DNA of 64,000 bases from Curvivirga sp965219885 (GCF_965219885.1 NZ_CBDCOT010000009.1:2356001-2420000), one strand, 5' to 3'; numbered from the stretch's first letter, positions 34,705 through 44,252 are shown. The notes: a model not told the origin generated them from the letters alone. Numbers and translations are program-made.

Positions 34705-34926
34705 ATGGCTGGTTTTGAAGAAACATGTCTTCCACAAGTGAAGGACGGTTTGACAGAAGTTTTTGGTGCTGATTTAGCGGAAAGCCTTGTTTCTGCAGCG
34801 CTTGGTACTGGTGATACTGCTGTTAATAGGCAATTGCTAATTAACGACGGGTTGAATTCAATTACGCCTGAACAACGTGCCAAGGCTTTGGAATTGCTTG
34901 ATATTTATTCATCTACAATGTCTTGA
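34705..34926 (+). CDS. Small protein of unknown function
   Basis: Unrecognised 73-residue acidic protein, predicted helical, with no membrane segment. The frame is open from TTG 34633, but ATG 34705 (or 34702) is preferred because of GGGGAAGG just upstream, although the spacing is short. No motif is visible. It lies between the phosphatase gene and glmU, about 130 bases before glmU. Confidence 0.55.
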   Translation: MAGFEETCLPQVKDGLTEVFGADLAESLVSAALGTGDTAVNRQLLINDGLNSITPEQRAKALELLDIYSSTMS

Positions 34927-35053
34927 GCATTCTAATTATTACAATTTGTAATTTTCTGAAAAAAACTGTAATAGCTTTTGATTGGTTTTTTCTGTGAGAA
35001 TCCCTTAGCTTCCAGACGAAACTAAGGCAAATTCTATTGATTTTTCAGGTTAC

Positions 35054-36436
35054 ATGATGACATCTGCTGCTAAACAATTCCCTGCTGCTGCGATAATCCT
35101 TGGGGCAGGCAAGGGAACTCGTATGAAGTCCAAGCATCCAAAGGTGATGCATAAAGTGGCTTCCCTATCCATGATTGGCCATGTGATAAAAGCCGTGACA
35201 CAAATCAACGCAGATAAAGCTGTTGTGGTTGTCGGCCCCAATATGGAAATGGTCGAATCAGAAGTTTCGCCTCATCAAACAGTCATTCAACATAATCAAG
35301 CAGGAACTGGAGATGCTGTTAAAGCAGCGTTACCATTGATGAAAGATTTTAAACAGGGAACTGTTTTAATTTTGTTTGGTGATACGCCCTTTATCCAACC
35401 TGAAACGCTTCAATCAATGATTTCCTTACGTGAAGAAGGTAACGCCGTTGTTGTGCTTGGTTTTGAAGCTGATAACCCAACAGGTTATGGGCGTTTGATC
35501 TCAAATGCGGAAGGTAAGTTAACCGCAATTGTTGAACAGAAAGACGCATCACCTGAAGAATTGAAAGTGAATGTCTGTAATTCAGGTGTGATGGCTATCG
35601 ATGCGGAACATCTTGAAGAGTTATTACTGGCAATTGATAACAATAATGCTTCTGGTGAATATTATTTGACTGACGTTGTGAAGTTGGCACGTGATCGCGG
35701 TTTGGATTGCGCAGTTATTACCACAGACGAAGATCAAGTAATGGGGGTTAATTCACGTGCTAACTTGGCGCATGCAGAGAAAGTATGGCAAGAAAAACGC
35801 CGTCGTTTAGCGATGGATGAAGGTGTAACTTTGATTGATCCAAATACTGTTTTCTTTGCCCATGATACTGTGATTGGTCGTGATGTTGTTATTGGTCCCA
35901 ATGTGTTTTTCGGACCTAAGGTGATTGTGGCAGATGATGTTGAAATTAAAGCTTTCAGTCATTTGGAAGGTGCAACTGTTGGAATGGCTGCACAGATAGG
36001 GCCTTATGCACGTTTACGCCCGGGGGCAGAGCTTCAGGAAGCTGCATTTGTGGGTAACTTTGTCGAAGTGAAAAATACTGTGATGGGTAAGGGGGCTAAA
36101 GCGAGCCATTTAACCTATCTTGGTGATTCAGAAATTGGCGCAGGCAGTAACATTGGTGCTGGTACAATCACTTGTAACTATGACGGGTTTAATAAAGCAA
36201 AGACCATATTGGGTGAAAATGTATTTATTGGATCAAACAGTGCGCTTGTGGCGCCTGTAACAATTGAAAAAGATGCGATGGTAAGTGCGGGATCCGTGAT
36301 TACCAAAGATGTTTCGGCGGAATCTATGGCCTTCGCACGTAGTCCTCAGAAGGAAAAAGAGGGTATGGCAACGAAATTCCGTGAATTGGCGAAAAAGAAA
36401 AAAGAAGCTGCCAAAGCAGCCCAGAAGAAGGACTAA
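35054..36436 (+). CDS. glmU: Bifunctional UDP-GlcNAc pyrophosphorylase/GlcN-1-P acetyltransferase GlmU
   Basis: GlmU acetylates glucosamine-1-P and then forms UDP-GlcNAc for peptidoglycan and lipid A. In the 460-residue product the uridylyltransferase domain has LGAGKGTRMKS near residue 17, and the C-terminal acetyltransferase is a left-handed beta-helix with hexapeptide repeats (from about 265) including the NYDG segment of the active site. The C-terminal tail is Lys/Ala-rich. ATG 35054 or 35057 could be used; both lie after CAGG. glmS follows after 4 bases. Confidence 0.96.
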   Translation: MMTSAAKQFPAAAIILGAGKGTRMKSKHPKVMHKVASLSMIGHVIKAVTQINADKAVVVVGPNMEMVESEVSPHQTVIQHNQAGTGDAVKAALPLMKDFKQGTVLILFGDTPFIQPETLQSMISLREEGNAVVVLGFEADNPTGYGRLISNAEGKLTAIVEQKDASPEELKVNVCNSGVMAIDAEHLEELLLAIDNNNASGEYYLTDVVKLARDRGLDCAVITTDEDQVMGVNSRANLAHAEKVWQEKRRRLAMDEGVTLIDPNTVFFAHDTVIGRDVVIGPNVFFGPKVIVADDVEIKAFSHLEGATVGMAAQIGPYARLRPGAELQEAAFVGNFVEVKNTVMGKGAKASHLTYLGDSEIGAGSNIGAGTITCNYDGFNKAKTILGENVFIGSNSALVAPVTIEKDAMVSAGSVITKDVSAESMAFARSPQKEKEGMATKFRELAKKKKEAAKAAQKKD

Positions 36437-36440
36437 ACTT

Positions 36441-38279
36441 ATGTGTGGTATTATTGGTATCCTAGGTAAACAAGACGCTGTTCCTCATTTGGTAGACGGT
36501 TTACGTCGTTTGGAATATCGCGGTTATGATTCAGCGGGTATTGCTGTATTAAATGATCATGCGATTGAACGTCGCCGTGCAAAAGGGAAGCTGGATAATC
36601 TGGCAGCTGAAGTTGATCAACGTCCGATTTCAGGTCATGTCGGGATCGGCCATACACGTTGGGCGACCCATGGTGTGCCATCTGAAAATAACGCGCATCC
36701 GCATATGACGGATAAGGTTGCTATCGTTCACAATGGGATTATTGAAAACTATTTGGATTTACGTGAAGAGCTTTCCGAAAAGACAAATGGTTCCGTGGAA
36801 TTTACCAGCGACACTGACACAGAAGTTGTGGCTCATATGGTTGGCTATTACCTTGATCAAGGTATGTGCCCGAAAGAAGCTGTGACTGAAGTTCTTCCGC
36901 GCCTTGAAGGGGCGTTTGGTTTTGTTATGATCTTCCATGGTCATGAAAATTTGATGGTTGGTGCACGTCAGGGAAGTCCATTGGCTATTGGGTACGGTGA
37001 AGGCGAGATGTTCTTTGGATCAGATGCATTGGCATTGGCTCCTTTAACCCGTCGTATCTGTTATTTGAAAGAAGGTGACTGGGCCGTAATCACACCAGAA
37101 GGTGCTGATATTATGGATCTTCAAGGCAATCCGGTTGAACGTGAAATTGTACAAACAGCTGTATCTGGTGCGACCATCGGTAAAGGCAATTATCGCCATT
37201 TCATGTTAAAAGAAATTTACGAACAACCAACTGTGATTGGAGATACGTTAACAACTGTTTTAAACCCGGCCAGTCAAACGATTACGATGCCGCCATTACC
37301 CGTGAATGCGAAAAACATCACCAAAGTGACAGCGACAGCCTGTGGTACAGCTTATTATGCTTGCATGGTTGCGAAATACTGGGTTGAGCAATTGGCGCGT
37401 ATCCCGATGGAGACAGACATCGGGTCTGAACTTCGTTACCGTGGGACACCATTACCGGAAGATGGGTTGGCTCTGTTCGTTTCCCAATCTGGTGAAACTA
37501 TGGATACTTTAGAATCTTTACGTTATGCACGCCAGGAGAAACAAAATATTCTCTCCGTTGTAAACGTACCTGAAAGCACTGTTGCGCGTGAATCAGATGC
37601 GGTCCTTCTGACACAAGCGGGTCCGGAAATCGGGGTTGCTTCAACCAAAGCCTTCACAACGCAGTTAACTATTCTGGCATGTATGGCGATTGGTTTAGCG
37701 AAAGAACGTGGCACATTGGATGCGAAGCGTGAAGCGGAACTTGCATCGGCTTTGGCAGAAGTACCAGGTCGTGCCGCAGAAGTTCTTAATCATGATGAAC
37801 ATATTGCTGAAATCGCCAAAACAATTTCCGAAGCACGCGATATTTTCTATATGGGGCGTGGGACTGCCTTCCCGATTGCGCTGGAAGGGGCGTTGAAGCT
37901 TAAAGAAATCTCCTACATTCATGCAGAAGGTTATGCGGCAGGTGAAATGAAGCATGGCCCATTGGCCTTGATCGAAGATGATGTGCCAATCATCATGATT
38001 GCCCCAAGCGATGATCTATTTGATAAAACAGCTTCTAACGTACAGGAAATGGTGGCTCGTGGTGGTCGTGTGATCTTTATCTCAGATAAGAAGGGGATCG
38101 CAAAAATGAAACGTATGGCGGAACCAGCAGCCTGCATTGAAATGCCGGATGTGGATCCATTCGTTGCACCAATCTTATATTCCATTCCAATTCAGTTACT
38201 TGCCTATCATGTGGCTGTCCTGAAAGGCACAGATGTGGACCAGCCAAGAAACTTGGCGAAGTCTGTTACGGTGGAATAG
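36441..38279 (+). CDS. glmS: Glutamine-fructose-6-phosphate aminotransferase GlmS
   Basis: First enzyme of the hexosamine pathway. The 612-residue product starts MCGIIGILG, with the catalytic N-terminal cysteine exposed after Met removal; an upstream in-frame extension (from 36309) overlaps glmU and is rejected. The glutaminase domain spans about 1-220, followed by two SIS isomerase domains with SQSGETMDTL. GAAGGA precedes the ATG. It is operonic with glmU. No glmS ribozyme is expected or seen. Confidence 0.96.
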   Translation: MCGIIGILGKQDAVPHLVDGLRRLEYRGYDSAGIAVLNDHAIERRRAKGKLDNLAAEVDQRPISGHVGIGHTRWATHGVPSENNAHPHMTDKVAIVHNGIIENYLDLREELSEKTNGSVEFTSDTDTEVVAHMVGYYLDQGMCPKEAVTEVLPRLEGAFGFVMIFHGHENLMVGARQGSPLAIGYGEGEMFFGSDALALAPLTRRICYLKEGDWAVITPEGADIMDLQGNPVEREIVQTAVSGATIGKGNYRHFMLKEIYEQPTVIGDTLTTVLNPASQTITMPPLPVNAKNITKVTATACGTAYYACMVAKYWVEQLARIPMETDIGSELRYRGTPLPEDGLALFVSQSGETMDTLESLRYARQEKQNILSVVNVPESTVARESDAVLLTQAGPEIGVASTKAFTTQLTILACMAIGLAKERGTLDAKREAELASALAEVPGRAAEVLNHDEHIAEIAKTISEARDIFYMGRGTAFPIALEGALKLKEISYIHAEGYAAGEMKHGPLALIEDDVPIIMIAPSDDLFDKTASNVQEMVARGGRVIFISDKKGIAKMKRMAEPAACIEMPDVDPFVAPILYSIPIQLLAYHVAVLKGTDVDQPRNLAKSVTVE

Positions 38280-38433
38280 GTCATTTTACGGTATTTCATA
38301 CCTAATAATAAATATGTAATTATAAGAGATTACGTCACATTTTATATGTTGTAATGTATGGTTATTTTGCCAAAACTGTATATCTCAGACTGTACTTGGA
38401 GGTCCATAAAGCAATCTGACTTTTATTGAGCAT

Positions 38434-39111
38434 TTATATTTTGGTCCACCATATTGTTGATACACCATTTTGACCATCGACCGTTAGAGGTTTCTCTGCA
38501 TACAGATTTGCTACATCTATTAACTCATCCACAGCTTTTATGACGCCAGGATGGCAATGCAAAAAATTGGGATAAATAGAATCGATATGATCTTGATCTT
38601 TGTATCGGTTTATCAAATTTTGTGTTTCAAAAGTGACTCTACCTTCACAATCATGGCCAGCTAGAATACCTCCGGGTTTCAAAAGAGAAATAGTTGACCT
38701 AATATCTGATACAGTTGCTTCATAACGATGATCTCCATCTATAAATATGAAGTCATACTTATTTTTCTCAAGAAGAGGGCAAACATCTTGAGAAGTGCCT
38801 CGGATTGGTTTGATTTTATCTCCGAAATGTGAAGTATTGTGTAGGAAGCGGTTAAACACGTCTATTGTTTTTACAATTTCTCGGTGCTCGTCGTTTTCAT
38901 TTCCTTGCCAATGATCAACACATACCAATTCTTTACAAAAATTTCCTATGATCTGAGTTGAGCCTGCTCCAAACCAGGACCCTATCTCTAAGCAGGTCAA
39001 ATTATCTCGATTAAATGATTGCAACAATTCTTTTAAGGCAAACATGTCGAAGGGTGACATTCGATTTTCTTGATAAGAGTTAGGTTGTGTATCAGCGGTA
39101 TTTTGGGACAT
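38434..39111 (-). CDS. Class I SAM-dependent methyltransferase (Methyltransf_24-like)
   Basis: A 225-residue predicted methyltransferase. The SAM-binding motif is CLEIGSWFGAGS (about 40-51), with the following acidic strand end VCVDHW and a later FIFIDGDHRYEA typical of the Methyltransf_24 group often found with cell-surface glycan genes. The substrate is unknown. Its A+T content is higher than that of glmS, and it lies in an accessory-looking stretch with gene remnants, which suggests acquisition. Confidence 0.78.
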   Translation of the reverse strand: MSQNTADTQPNSYQENRMSPFDMFALKELLQSFNRDNLTCLEIGSWFGAGSTQIIGNFCKELVCVDHWQGNENDEHREIVKTIDVFNRFLHNTSHFGDKIKPIRGTSQDVCPLLEKNKYDFIFIDGDHRYEATVSDIRSTISLLKPGGILAGHDCEGRVTFETQNLINRYKDQDHIDSIYPNFLHCHPGVIKAVDELIDVANLYAEKPLTVDGQNGVSTIWWTKI

Positions 39112-39199
39112 GTGAAACCTTAAAATTATATCTAACCCATTTTGAATTATCTAATATCTCATAGCGAAGATCATTGGAAAACTCAATATCTTTCAAGTA

Positions 39200-39271
39200 C
39201 TAAGAGTTTTTTGAATGCCTAAAAAAACAATGGTCGCGCATGTTCCTATGGGCTTCAAGATTTTTCGAAAA
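39200..39271 (-). pseudogene. C-terminal remnant of a RimJ/RimL-type acetyltransferase
   Basis: On the minus strand about 23 codons ending at TAG (39202-39200) read FSKNLEAHRNMRDHCFF and so on, close to the end FTENLETRGGMRDHWSF of the intact acetyltransferase at 39851-40330. CAATGGTCGCGCATG is identical in both (39228-39242 and 39876-39890). The rest of the gene is missing upstream of about 39271. Confidence 0.7.
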
Positions 39272-39384
39272 ATTGGCCTGCAAGGCGTTTCTATGAGAAT
39301 TTAGGTTTTAACTCTGTTGAGTTTACAGACGGATCACGAAATGAAGAAAAGCTATCAGATATGCGATACAAATGGGCGAAGTGA
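39271..39384 (+). pseudogene. C-terminal remnant of a second GNAT acetyltransferase
   Basis: On the plus strand the frame ending at TGA (39382-39384) reads NWPARRFYENLGF, then FTDGS, NEEK and MRYKW, the typical C-terminal part of a GNAT acetyltransferase (the RRFYExLGF segment). It has no start codon or N-terminal half, and it abuts the minus-strand remnant at about 39271, as if one deletion removed the 5' halves of a divergent pair. Confidence 0.7.
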
Positions 39385-39432
39385 GTTTTTTGTGAAGATA
39401 GTTCAAACATTTAAATTTATCCCCTAAAGGTA

Positions 39433-39834
39433 TTATTTAAATAGTTTTGCCGCCTCAGGTAGCAGGGGTAGAATATCTTCAGAGATTGTTCTTGATAGAG
39501 TATTTAGCTCAATTGCAATTTCCCAAATTTTAGTTTTTGTCTCTTTATCTAAGTCTAGATTTTCAACGTTACATTCAAACAACGCAACGGCGAGATCACC
39601 TTTATAATATTCCGTTTCAATTAGAATATCTTGTTCTAGAATTTCTACCGCAATTGGAATTAGGTATTTCAGACCAATTTTTTGAGAAATAAGAAGACGA
39701 ATTTCACTTGCAGATAAATCTTTGATTTTCTTTCTCTTAGCGTCATCACATTTTCTTGCTAGGTCGGAAGAGAAAACAACTTTTTCAGTATCAAGACCGA
39801 GTATATGGTTTAATGAAAGTTCTGTAATATTCAT
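39433..39834 (-). CDS. Contact-dependent inhibition immunity-like protein (orphan)
   Basis: A 133-residue acidic cytoplasmic protein. The stretch LSASEIRLLISQKIGLKYL followed by IPIAVEILEQDILIETEYYKGDL fits the CdiI_4-type pattern of CDI-system immunity proteins (Q-x-I-G-L-x-Y-L-I-P, then Y-x-G-D-L), as I remember that family. No toxin, CdiB or Rhs gene is near, so it is an orphan. ATG 39834 is chosen; the open frame continues upstream to a TTG (39870) that overlaps the acetyltransferase end. AT-rich, consistent with transfer. Confidence 0.6.
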   Translation of the reverse strand: MNITELSLNHILGLDTEKVVFSSDLARKCDDAKRKKIKDLSASEIRLLISQKIGLKYLIPIAVEILEQDILIETEYYKGDLAVALFECNVENLDLDKETKTKIWEIAIELNTLSRTISEDILPLLPEAAKLFK

Positions 39835-39850
39835 TGATTTGGATAAGAAA

Positions 39851-40330
39851 TTACTTGTTGAAATACTCAAAAGACCAATGGTCGCGCATGCCGCCGCGGG
39901 TTTCCAGATTTTCTGTAAAAGATCCCGTACAGGTGAAGCCTACTTTTTCAAGCACACGGCGTGAAGCAGGGTTTGTTTGAAAAGTGGCAGCTGTGATTTT
40001 TGTGATTTCAGGGCGAGACAAGGCTTCGTCCAATAGAAGTTTTGCAGTCATTGTTGCGATCCCACGCCCTGCAAAATCGGGATGAATAAAATAGCCTAGA
40101 TTGCAGGTAGGGGCACCATTCCATAGACCACCAAAACCGACAAGTTCACCTGTTTTTTCCAAGATTACAAGACGTGTATCTTCGCGACGATTATCGGAAT
40201 CTAACCATTCATTGATATTCGTTTCGTCAGGTTTGGTCGGCAAAGAACCTGTTTGCATAACACCATCGTCATAAAAAACAGGAAGTATCAATTCTGCCGC
40301 GTCAGGGCCTGCAGGGACCAAAGTAATCAT
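39851..40330 (-). CDS. GNAT-family N-acetyltransferase (RimJ/RimL type)
   Basis: A 159-residue acetyltransferase with the GNAT acetyl-CoA loop in GYFIHPDFAGRGIATM (about 95-110) and the later FQTNPASRRVLEKVGF helix. The acceptor is unknown; relatives modify ribosomal-protein N-termini or small amines. Its C-terminal coding part is partly duplicated in the degenerate remnant at 39200-39271. Confidence 0.85.
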   Translation of the reverse strand: MITLVPAGPDAAELILPVFYDDGVMQTGSLPTKPDETNINEWLDSDNRREDTRLVILEKTGELVGFGGLWNGAPTCNLGYFIHPDFAGRGIATMTAKLLLDEALSRPEITKITAATFQTNPASRRVLEKVGFTCTGSFTENLETRGGMRDHWSFEYFNK

Positions 40331-40442
40331 CGCTATTTATCCGCAAATATGTTTGTTATTTAGATGCGATTAAATAGATTAAGTAATAAAATTACAAATA
40401 TTATCTGAGTTATTTTGGCCCTGCTGAGATTGTTTACAGATA

Positions 40443-41162
40443 TTATCTGTTTTGGGCTTCTGCTTCTAAACGCTGTCTTAAGTCTTCTGGTAAAAGTAAG
40501 GCGTCAGCAAGGCGATCAAGATATCTGCGTTCTTCATCTGAATCCACATCAACGGCTAAGGCAGATGCCATGAAAATCTCTGCGGCTTGTTCTGGGCCTG
40601 TTGAAAGGCGAGCAATGGAAATAGGATCGCTGGTTGCATTTAATTGTTCCACAAGAAATTGTTGTTCTTCTTGTCCAATTTGCATCGCGGTAATTTGCTC
40701 TTCGATACGGGCACGTTCTTCTGTATCGATATGACCATCTGCTTTGGCTGCGCTGATCATGGCGCGGATCAGGATTAAACGGATATCGGTATCGGGAGAA
40801 GTTGTTTGTTGTTCAGCAAGATCAAAAATACTGCCAGCTGGCGGCGGAGAAATTTGAGCGCTTGTAGGTGCTGGACTAGGTGCTTGCGCAGATGCTGTTT
40901 GAGGTTGGGATTGTGCGGATTTATGATCACTCCAAGCTTTATAGGCTAAGCCACCGACAGCGGCTAAGCCGCCATAAGTAAGGGCTTTTTTACCCATTTT
41001 ACGGGCTTTTTTGTTACTCAATAATAAGGCTGCCAAACCGCCAACTGCGGCGCCACTAACCAGGCCAGTCCCCATGCCACCGGATTTTGTGCTTTCAACA
41101 GCTTTATTGATGCCGCTACCCGCAGTTCCCATAACGTTACTTAGAATTGAGTTCACATCCAT
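40443..41162 (-). CDS. DUF533 (YebE/TerB-like) membrane-associated protein
   Basis: A 239-residue DUF533 protein. The N-terminal half has a glycine-rich hydrophobic region (about 30-75) with a Lys-rich segment, then a Gln/Pro/Ala/Ser-rich linker (about 80-110), then a TerB-like helical domain (about 125-239) with acidic KADGHIDTEE, reminiscent of a metal-binding loop. Function unknown; relatives are envelope-stress-responsive in E. coli. It lies about 100 bases downstream of cydB on the same strand, with no terminator that I can see. Confidence 0.82.
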   Translation of the reverse strand: MDVNSILSNVMGTAGSGINKAVESTKSGGMGTGLVSGAAVGGLAALLLSNKKARKMGKKALTYGGLAAVGGLAYKAWSDHKSAQSQPQTASAQAPSPAPTSAQISPPPAGSIFDLAEQQTTSPDTDIRLILIRAMISAAKADGHIDTEERARIEEQITAMQIGQEEQQFLVEQLNATSDPISIARLSTGPEQAAEIFMASALAVDVDSDEERRYLDRLADALLLPEDLRQRLEAEAQNR

Positions 41163-41263
41163 CTTTGACCATCCTTATATCTTTTAACAATCTCAGTAAT
41201 TGATATAGGGGCAAAAATTTCGTTTTCCAGAGGTAACGTTACAGGTTGTATTGCAGGTTCGTT

Positions 41264-42277
41264 TTAATCGTATCTGAGTTCCGTCGCTTTACCATGGAAG
41301 ATATAATAGGAAAGGGCCGTATACCCTAACAGGATTGGTAAAACGATTAGGGCGCCAAATAACATGATCATCAAAGAATCTGGTGCTGCTGCTGCTTCTA
41401 CAATGGTCATCTTTTCAGGGACAATATAAGGGAAGAAGCTGTAAGCTAAACCGATGAAGCTTAAGGTAAAGATACCCACTGTAAATAGGATTGGTACCCA
41501 ACAATAACGGTCATTTGCTAATGGCAATATTCTCAAGAATAAGAACAAGCATAGAATTAAGATACCTGTTGCAATGGGGATTGGGGCCAAAGCAAATAAT
41601 GTTGGGAAATCAAACCATTTCTCATAAATACGATTGCTGACCAACGGTGTGGTAATAGATACAGTTGTAAGACCTATGATCGAGGCAATGAGATGAAGTT
41701 TTGCCCATCTTATAGCTTTTAACTGCAAATCCCCTTCGGTTTTCATGATTAACCAACAGGCCCCAATCAAACAATAGGCAGAGGTGACTGCGAGTGCGAT
41801 TAAGCAAGAGAATAAAATACCACCCAAACCTTGATCAAAACCAATAATGTAAGATCCCAGCATATAGCCTTGGGCAAGGGCAGTCAGAAGGGAGCCATAA
41901 AAGAAGTTCCTATTCCAACGGCCTTTTTGTTTTTGTGGTACTTTGGCGCGGAAGTCGAACGCAACGCCCCGGAAAATAAGACCGAAGATCATGACCGCAA
42001 CAGGGATGTATAATTCAGTTAAGATAATTCCATGTGCTGCCGGGAAGGCGACAAGCAATAATCCTACACCAAGAATAAGCCATGTTTCATTGGCATCCCA
42101 GAACGGACCAATCGACGCAATCATTCGATCTTTTTCTTCTTGAGTTGCTGAATGAATGAGTATGCCGACACCTAAATCATATCCATCTAAAATGGCATAA
42201 ATCAGCATGGATAAGCCCATCAGAAAGGCGAAGGTTAATGGAAGCCAACTGCCATCTTGAATTACATTTTCTAGCAT
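41264..42277 (-). CDS. cydB: Cytochrome bd-type quinol oxidase subunit II
   Basis: Membrane subunit of the bd-type terminal oxidase, 337 residues, with about eight or nine hydrophobic segments and the family motifs FWDANETWLILG and DGYDLGVGIL. It follows cydA by 15 bases. No small CydX gene is visible after it. Confidence 0.94.
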   Translation of the reverse strand: MLENVIQDGSWLPLTFAFLMGLSMLIYAILDGYDLGVGILIHSATQEEKDRMIASIGPFWDANETWLILGVGLLLVAFPAAHGIILTELYIPVAVMIFGLIFRGVAFDFRAKVPQKQKGRWNRNFFYGSLLTALAQGYMLGSYIIGFDQGLGGILFSCLIALAVTSAYCLIGACWLIMKTEGDLQLKAIRWAKLHLIASIIGLTTVSITTPLVSNRIYEKWFDFPTLFALAPIPIATGILILCLFLFLRILPLANDRYCWVPILFTVGIFTLSFIGLAYSFFPYIVPEKMTIVEAAAAPDSLMIMLFGALIVLPILLGYTALSYYIFHGKATELRYD

Positions 42278-42292
42278 AACGTTCTCCTTTCT

Positions 42293-43681
42293 TTATTCTG
42301 CGGGTGTCATAGCCGTGTGGCGTTCACTAGCGGACATGGTTTGTTTTTCAGGATCGCGATTTGATCCATCTCCGGCCTTTCGGGCCAGATAGAAGAGGGT
42401 CGTGACATAAGCCACAGTTAGAAAGGCATATACAGCCAGGTACATAATCAACGTTGAAAGAACCATCCCACCGCTGACGGAACCAAGAGCATCTTTGGTG
42501 CTAAGTACACCTTGCACCAACCATGGTTGACGACCAATCTCTGTGACATACCATCCAGCGATTGTGGCCACGGTGCCGGAAAAAGTCATTCCAACCAAGC
42601 CGTATAGGTAATGTTTTGGCATGTTCTTTTTACGCGCTAGAAAATAGGAACCAGCCCAAGCAAATAGAAGCATCAACATGCCGACACCGATCATAATCCT
42701 AAAACCAAAGAAAAGTGGTTTAACAGGCGGATGTTGTTCAAATTCTTTTAATCCTTTGATTTCGCCATCCAGACTATGAGTTACGATTAAGCTTGCCAAA
42801 TAAGGAATTTCGATAGAAAAGTCATTTCGCTGTTCGTCCTCATTCGGCAGGCCAAATAGAACAAGCGGTGCGCCTTGATGTGTTTCCCACGCGCCTTCAA
42901 TAGCAGCTAATTTTGCAGGTTGATATTCTTTAGTATTGATACCATGTTCATGCCCGGCAAAGATTTGAAGAGGAATTAGAATAGTAGCTGCAATGATCGC
43001 TGTTTTTAACGACTTGCGAACGGAAGCAGCCTGATCACCTTTTAATAAACGGTAGGCTGATAAACCGGCGATTAAAAAGGAAGCGGTTAGACCAGATGCT
43101 AATAACATATGACTTAAACGATATGGCATTGATGGGTTAAAGATAACCTCCCACCAGCTTGTCACATGGGCTTGTAGTAGTCCTGCTTCATTTGGAATCA
43201 TCTCAAATCCCGTGGGTGTATGCATCCAGCTGTTTAAAACAAGAATCCAGAAAGCAGATATGGTTGTCCCACCTGCCACCAACACTGTTGCTGTCGTATG
43301 TAACCATGAGGGGACTTTTCGGAAGCCAAACAACATGATCCCAAGGAAGGTAGCTTCCAGAAAAAAGGCTGTTAGAACTTCATAGGCTAGTAGAGGGCCA
43401 GCAATATTGCCGACAGTTTCCATAAAGCCCGGCCAGTTGGTGCCGAACTGGAATGACATAGTTACACCACTTACCACACCAATAGCAAAGCTTAGGGCAA
43501 ATACCTTGGTGAAGAAGAAGTAGGATTGCATCCAAGCTTCATTTTTCGTGGCGTTATAACGCAGTTTAAAGAATAGCAGGAACCAACCAAGCGCAATTGT
43601 TATGGATGGAAACATTATATGAAAGGTTATATTTGCCGCGAATTGAATGCGCGACAGCATAAAGGGGTCAAGTTCTACCAT
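42293..43681 (-). CDS. cydA: Cytochrome bd-type quinol oxidase subunit I
   Basis: Catalytic heme-bearing subunit of a cytochrome bd / cyanide-insensitive quinol oxidase. The 462-residue product keeps His21, His191 (heme b558), Glu101 and Glu109, FRIMIGVGM with the axial Met, and GWYVTEIGRQPW. At this length the periplasmic Q-loop is short, as in CioA-type enzymes rather than E. coli CydA. It is cotranscribed with the upstream GbsR-type regulator (25 bases between). High oxygen affinity suggests use under microaerobic or stress conditions. Confidence 0.94.
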   Translation of the reverse strand: MVELDPFMLSRIQFAANITFHIMFPSITIALGWFLLFFKLRYNATKNEAWMQSYFFFTKVFALSFAIGVVSGVTMSFQFGTNWPGFMETVGNIAGPLLAYEVLTAFFLEATFLGIMLFGFRKVPSWLHTTATVLVAGGTTISAFWILVLNSWMHTPTGFEMIPNEAGLLQAHVTSWWEVIFNPSMPYRLSHMLLASGLTASFLIAGLSAYRLLKGDQAASVRKSLKTAIIAATILIPLQIFAGHEHGINTKEYQPAKLAAIEGAWETHQGAPLVLFGLPNEDEQRNDFSIEIPYLASLIVTHSLDGEIKGLKEFEQHPPVKPLFFGFRIMIGVGMLMLLFAWAGSYFLARKKNMPKHYLYGLVGMTFSGTVATIAGWYVTEIGRQPWLVQGVLSTKDALGSVSGGMVLSTLIMYLAVYAFLTVAYVTTLFYLARKAGDGSNRDPEKQTMSASERHTAMTPAE

Positions 43682-43706
43682 TTCGATCTCTCACACGTCA
43701 GAGGGG

Positions 43707-44252
43707 TTATGAGATTATTTTTAATTTGTCCTTAAATTGGTAGAGGTTATAAATTTTTGCTCCCATTTTCAGGAGGTTAACAAGGCGTTCGGTATCGATC
43801 TTGTTCATTTCCTCATACCAATCAGTTAGCATTTCGATCAGGTCATGCATTTCCTGCATTTTTTCCTGAGCATGCTTTTCTTCTTCGGATGAAGGCTTCT
43901 CCATAATCACGGATCGTAACATGGTGAGTGTAGGCTCAATCTCTCTACGTCTGCGTTCCTCAACCAGATTACGTACGATATCCCAAATATCATCATGGGT
44001 ACCGTAGTAATCTTTGCGGTCTGCTGGAATATGCTTGAGCATTACCAGATTCATACTTGCCAGTTCTTTTAAACCCATCGCAACATTTGAACGCGAAAAA
44101 CCAAGTGCATCTACAATTTGATCGGCATTCAAAGGTTGTTCAGACAAATAGAGAAGTGCATAGATTTGACCTACGGTGCGGTTAATACCCCACCGTGATC
44201 CCATCTCACCGAAGTGAAGCACAAATGTCTGTATGACAGGTGGTAAGTTCAT
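43707..44252 (-). CDS. GbsR/MarR-family transcriptional regulator
   Basis: A 181-residue winged-helix regulator of the GbsR type. The N-terminal GEMGSRWGINRTVGQIYALLYLS and the helix-turn-helix ADQIVDALGFSRSNVAMGLKEL (about 43-64) are clear, followed by a wing and a long C-terminal coiled coil (about 100-181). It is the first gene of a gbsR-cydA-cydB operon. AAGGACAG precedes the ATG. A 22-bp perfect palindrome 43 bp upstream is its probable operator. Confidence 0.88.
   Translation of the reverse strand: MNLPPVIQTFVLHFGEMGSRWGINRTVGQIYALLYLSEQPLNADQIVDALGFSRSNVAMGLKELASMNLVMLKHIPADRKDYYGTHDDIWDIVRNLVEERRRREIEPTLTMLRSVIMEKPSSEEEKHAQEKMQEMHDLIEMLTDWYEEMNKIDTERLVNLLKMGAKIYNLYQFKDKLKIIS

Noticed and set aside
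36309..36440. N-terminal extension of GlmS
   Set aside because: It overlaps glmU in another frame and would hide the catalytic N-terminal cysteine.
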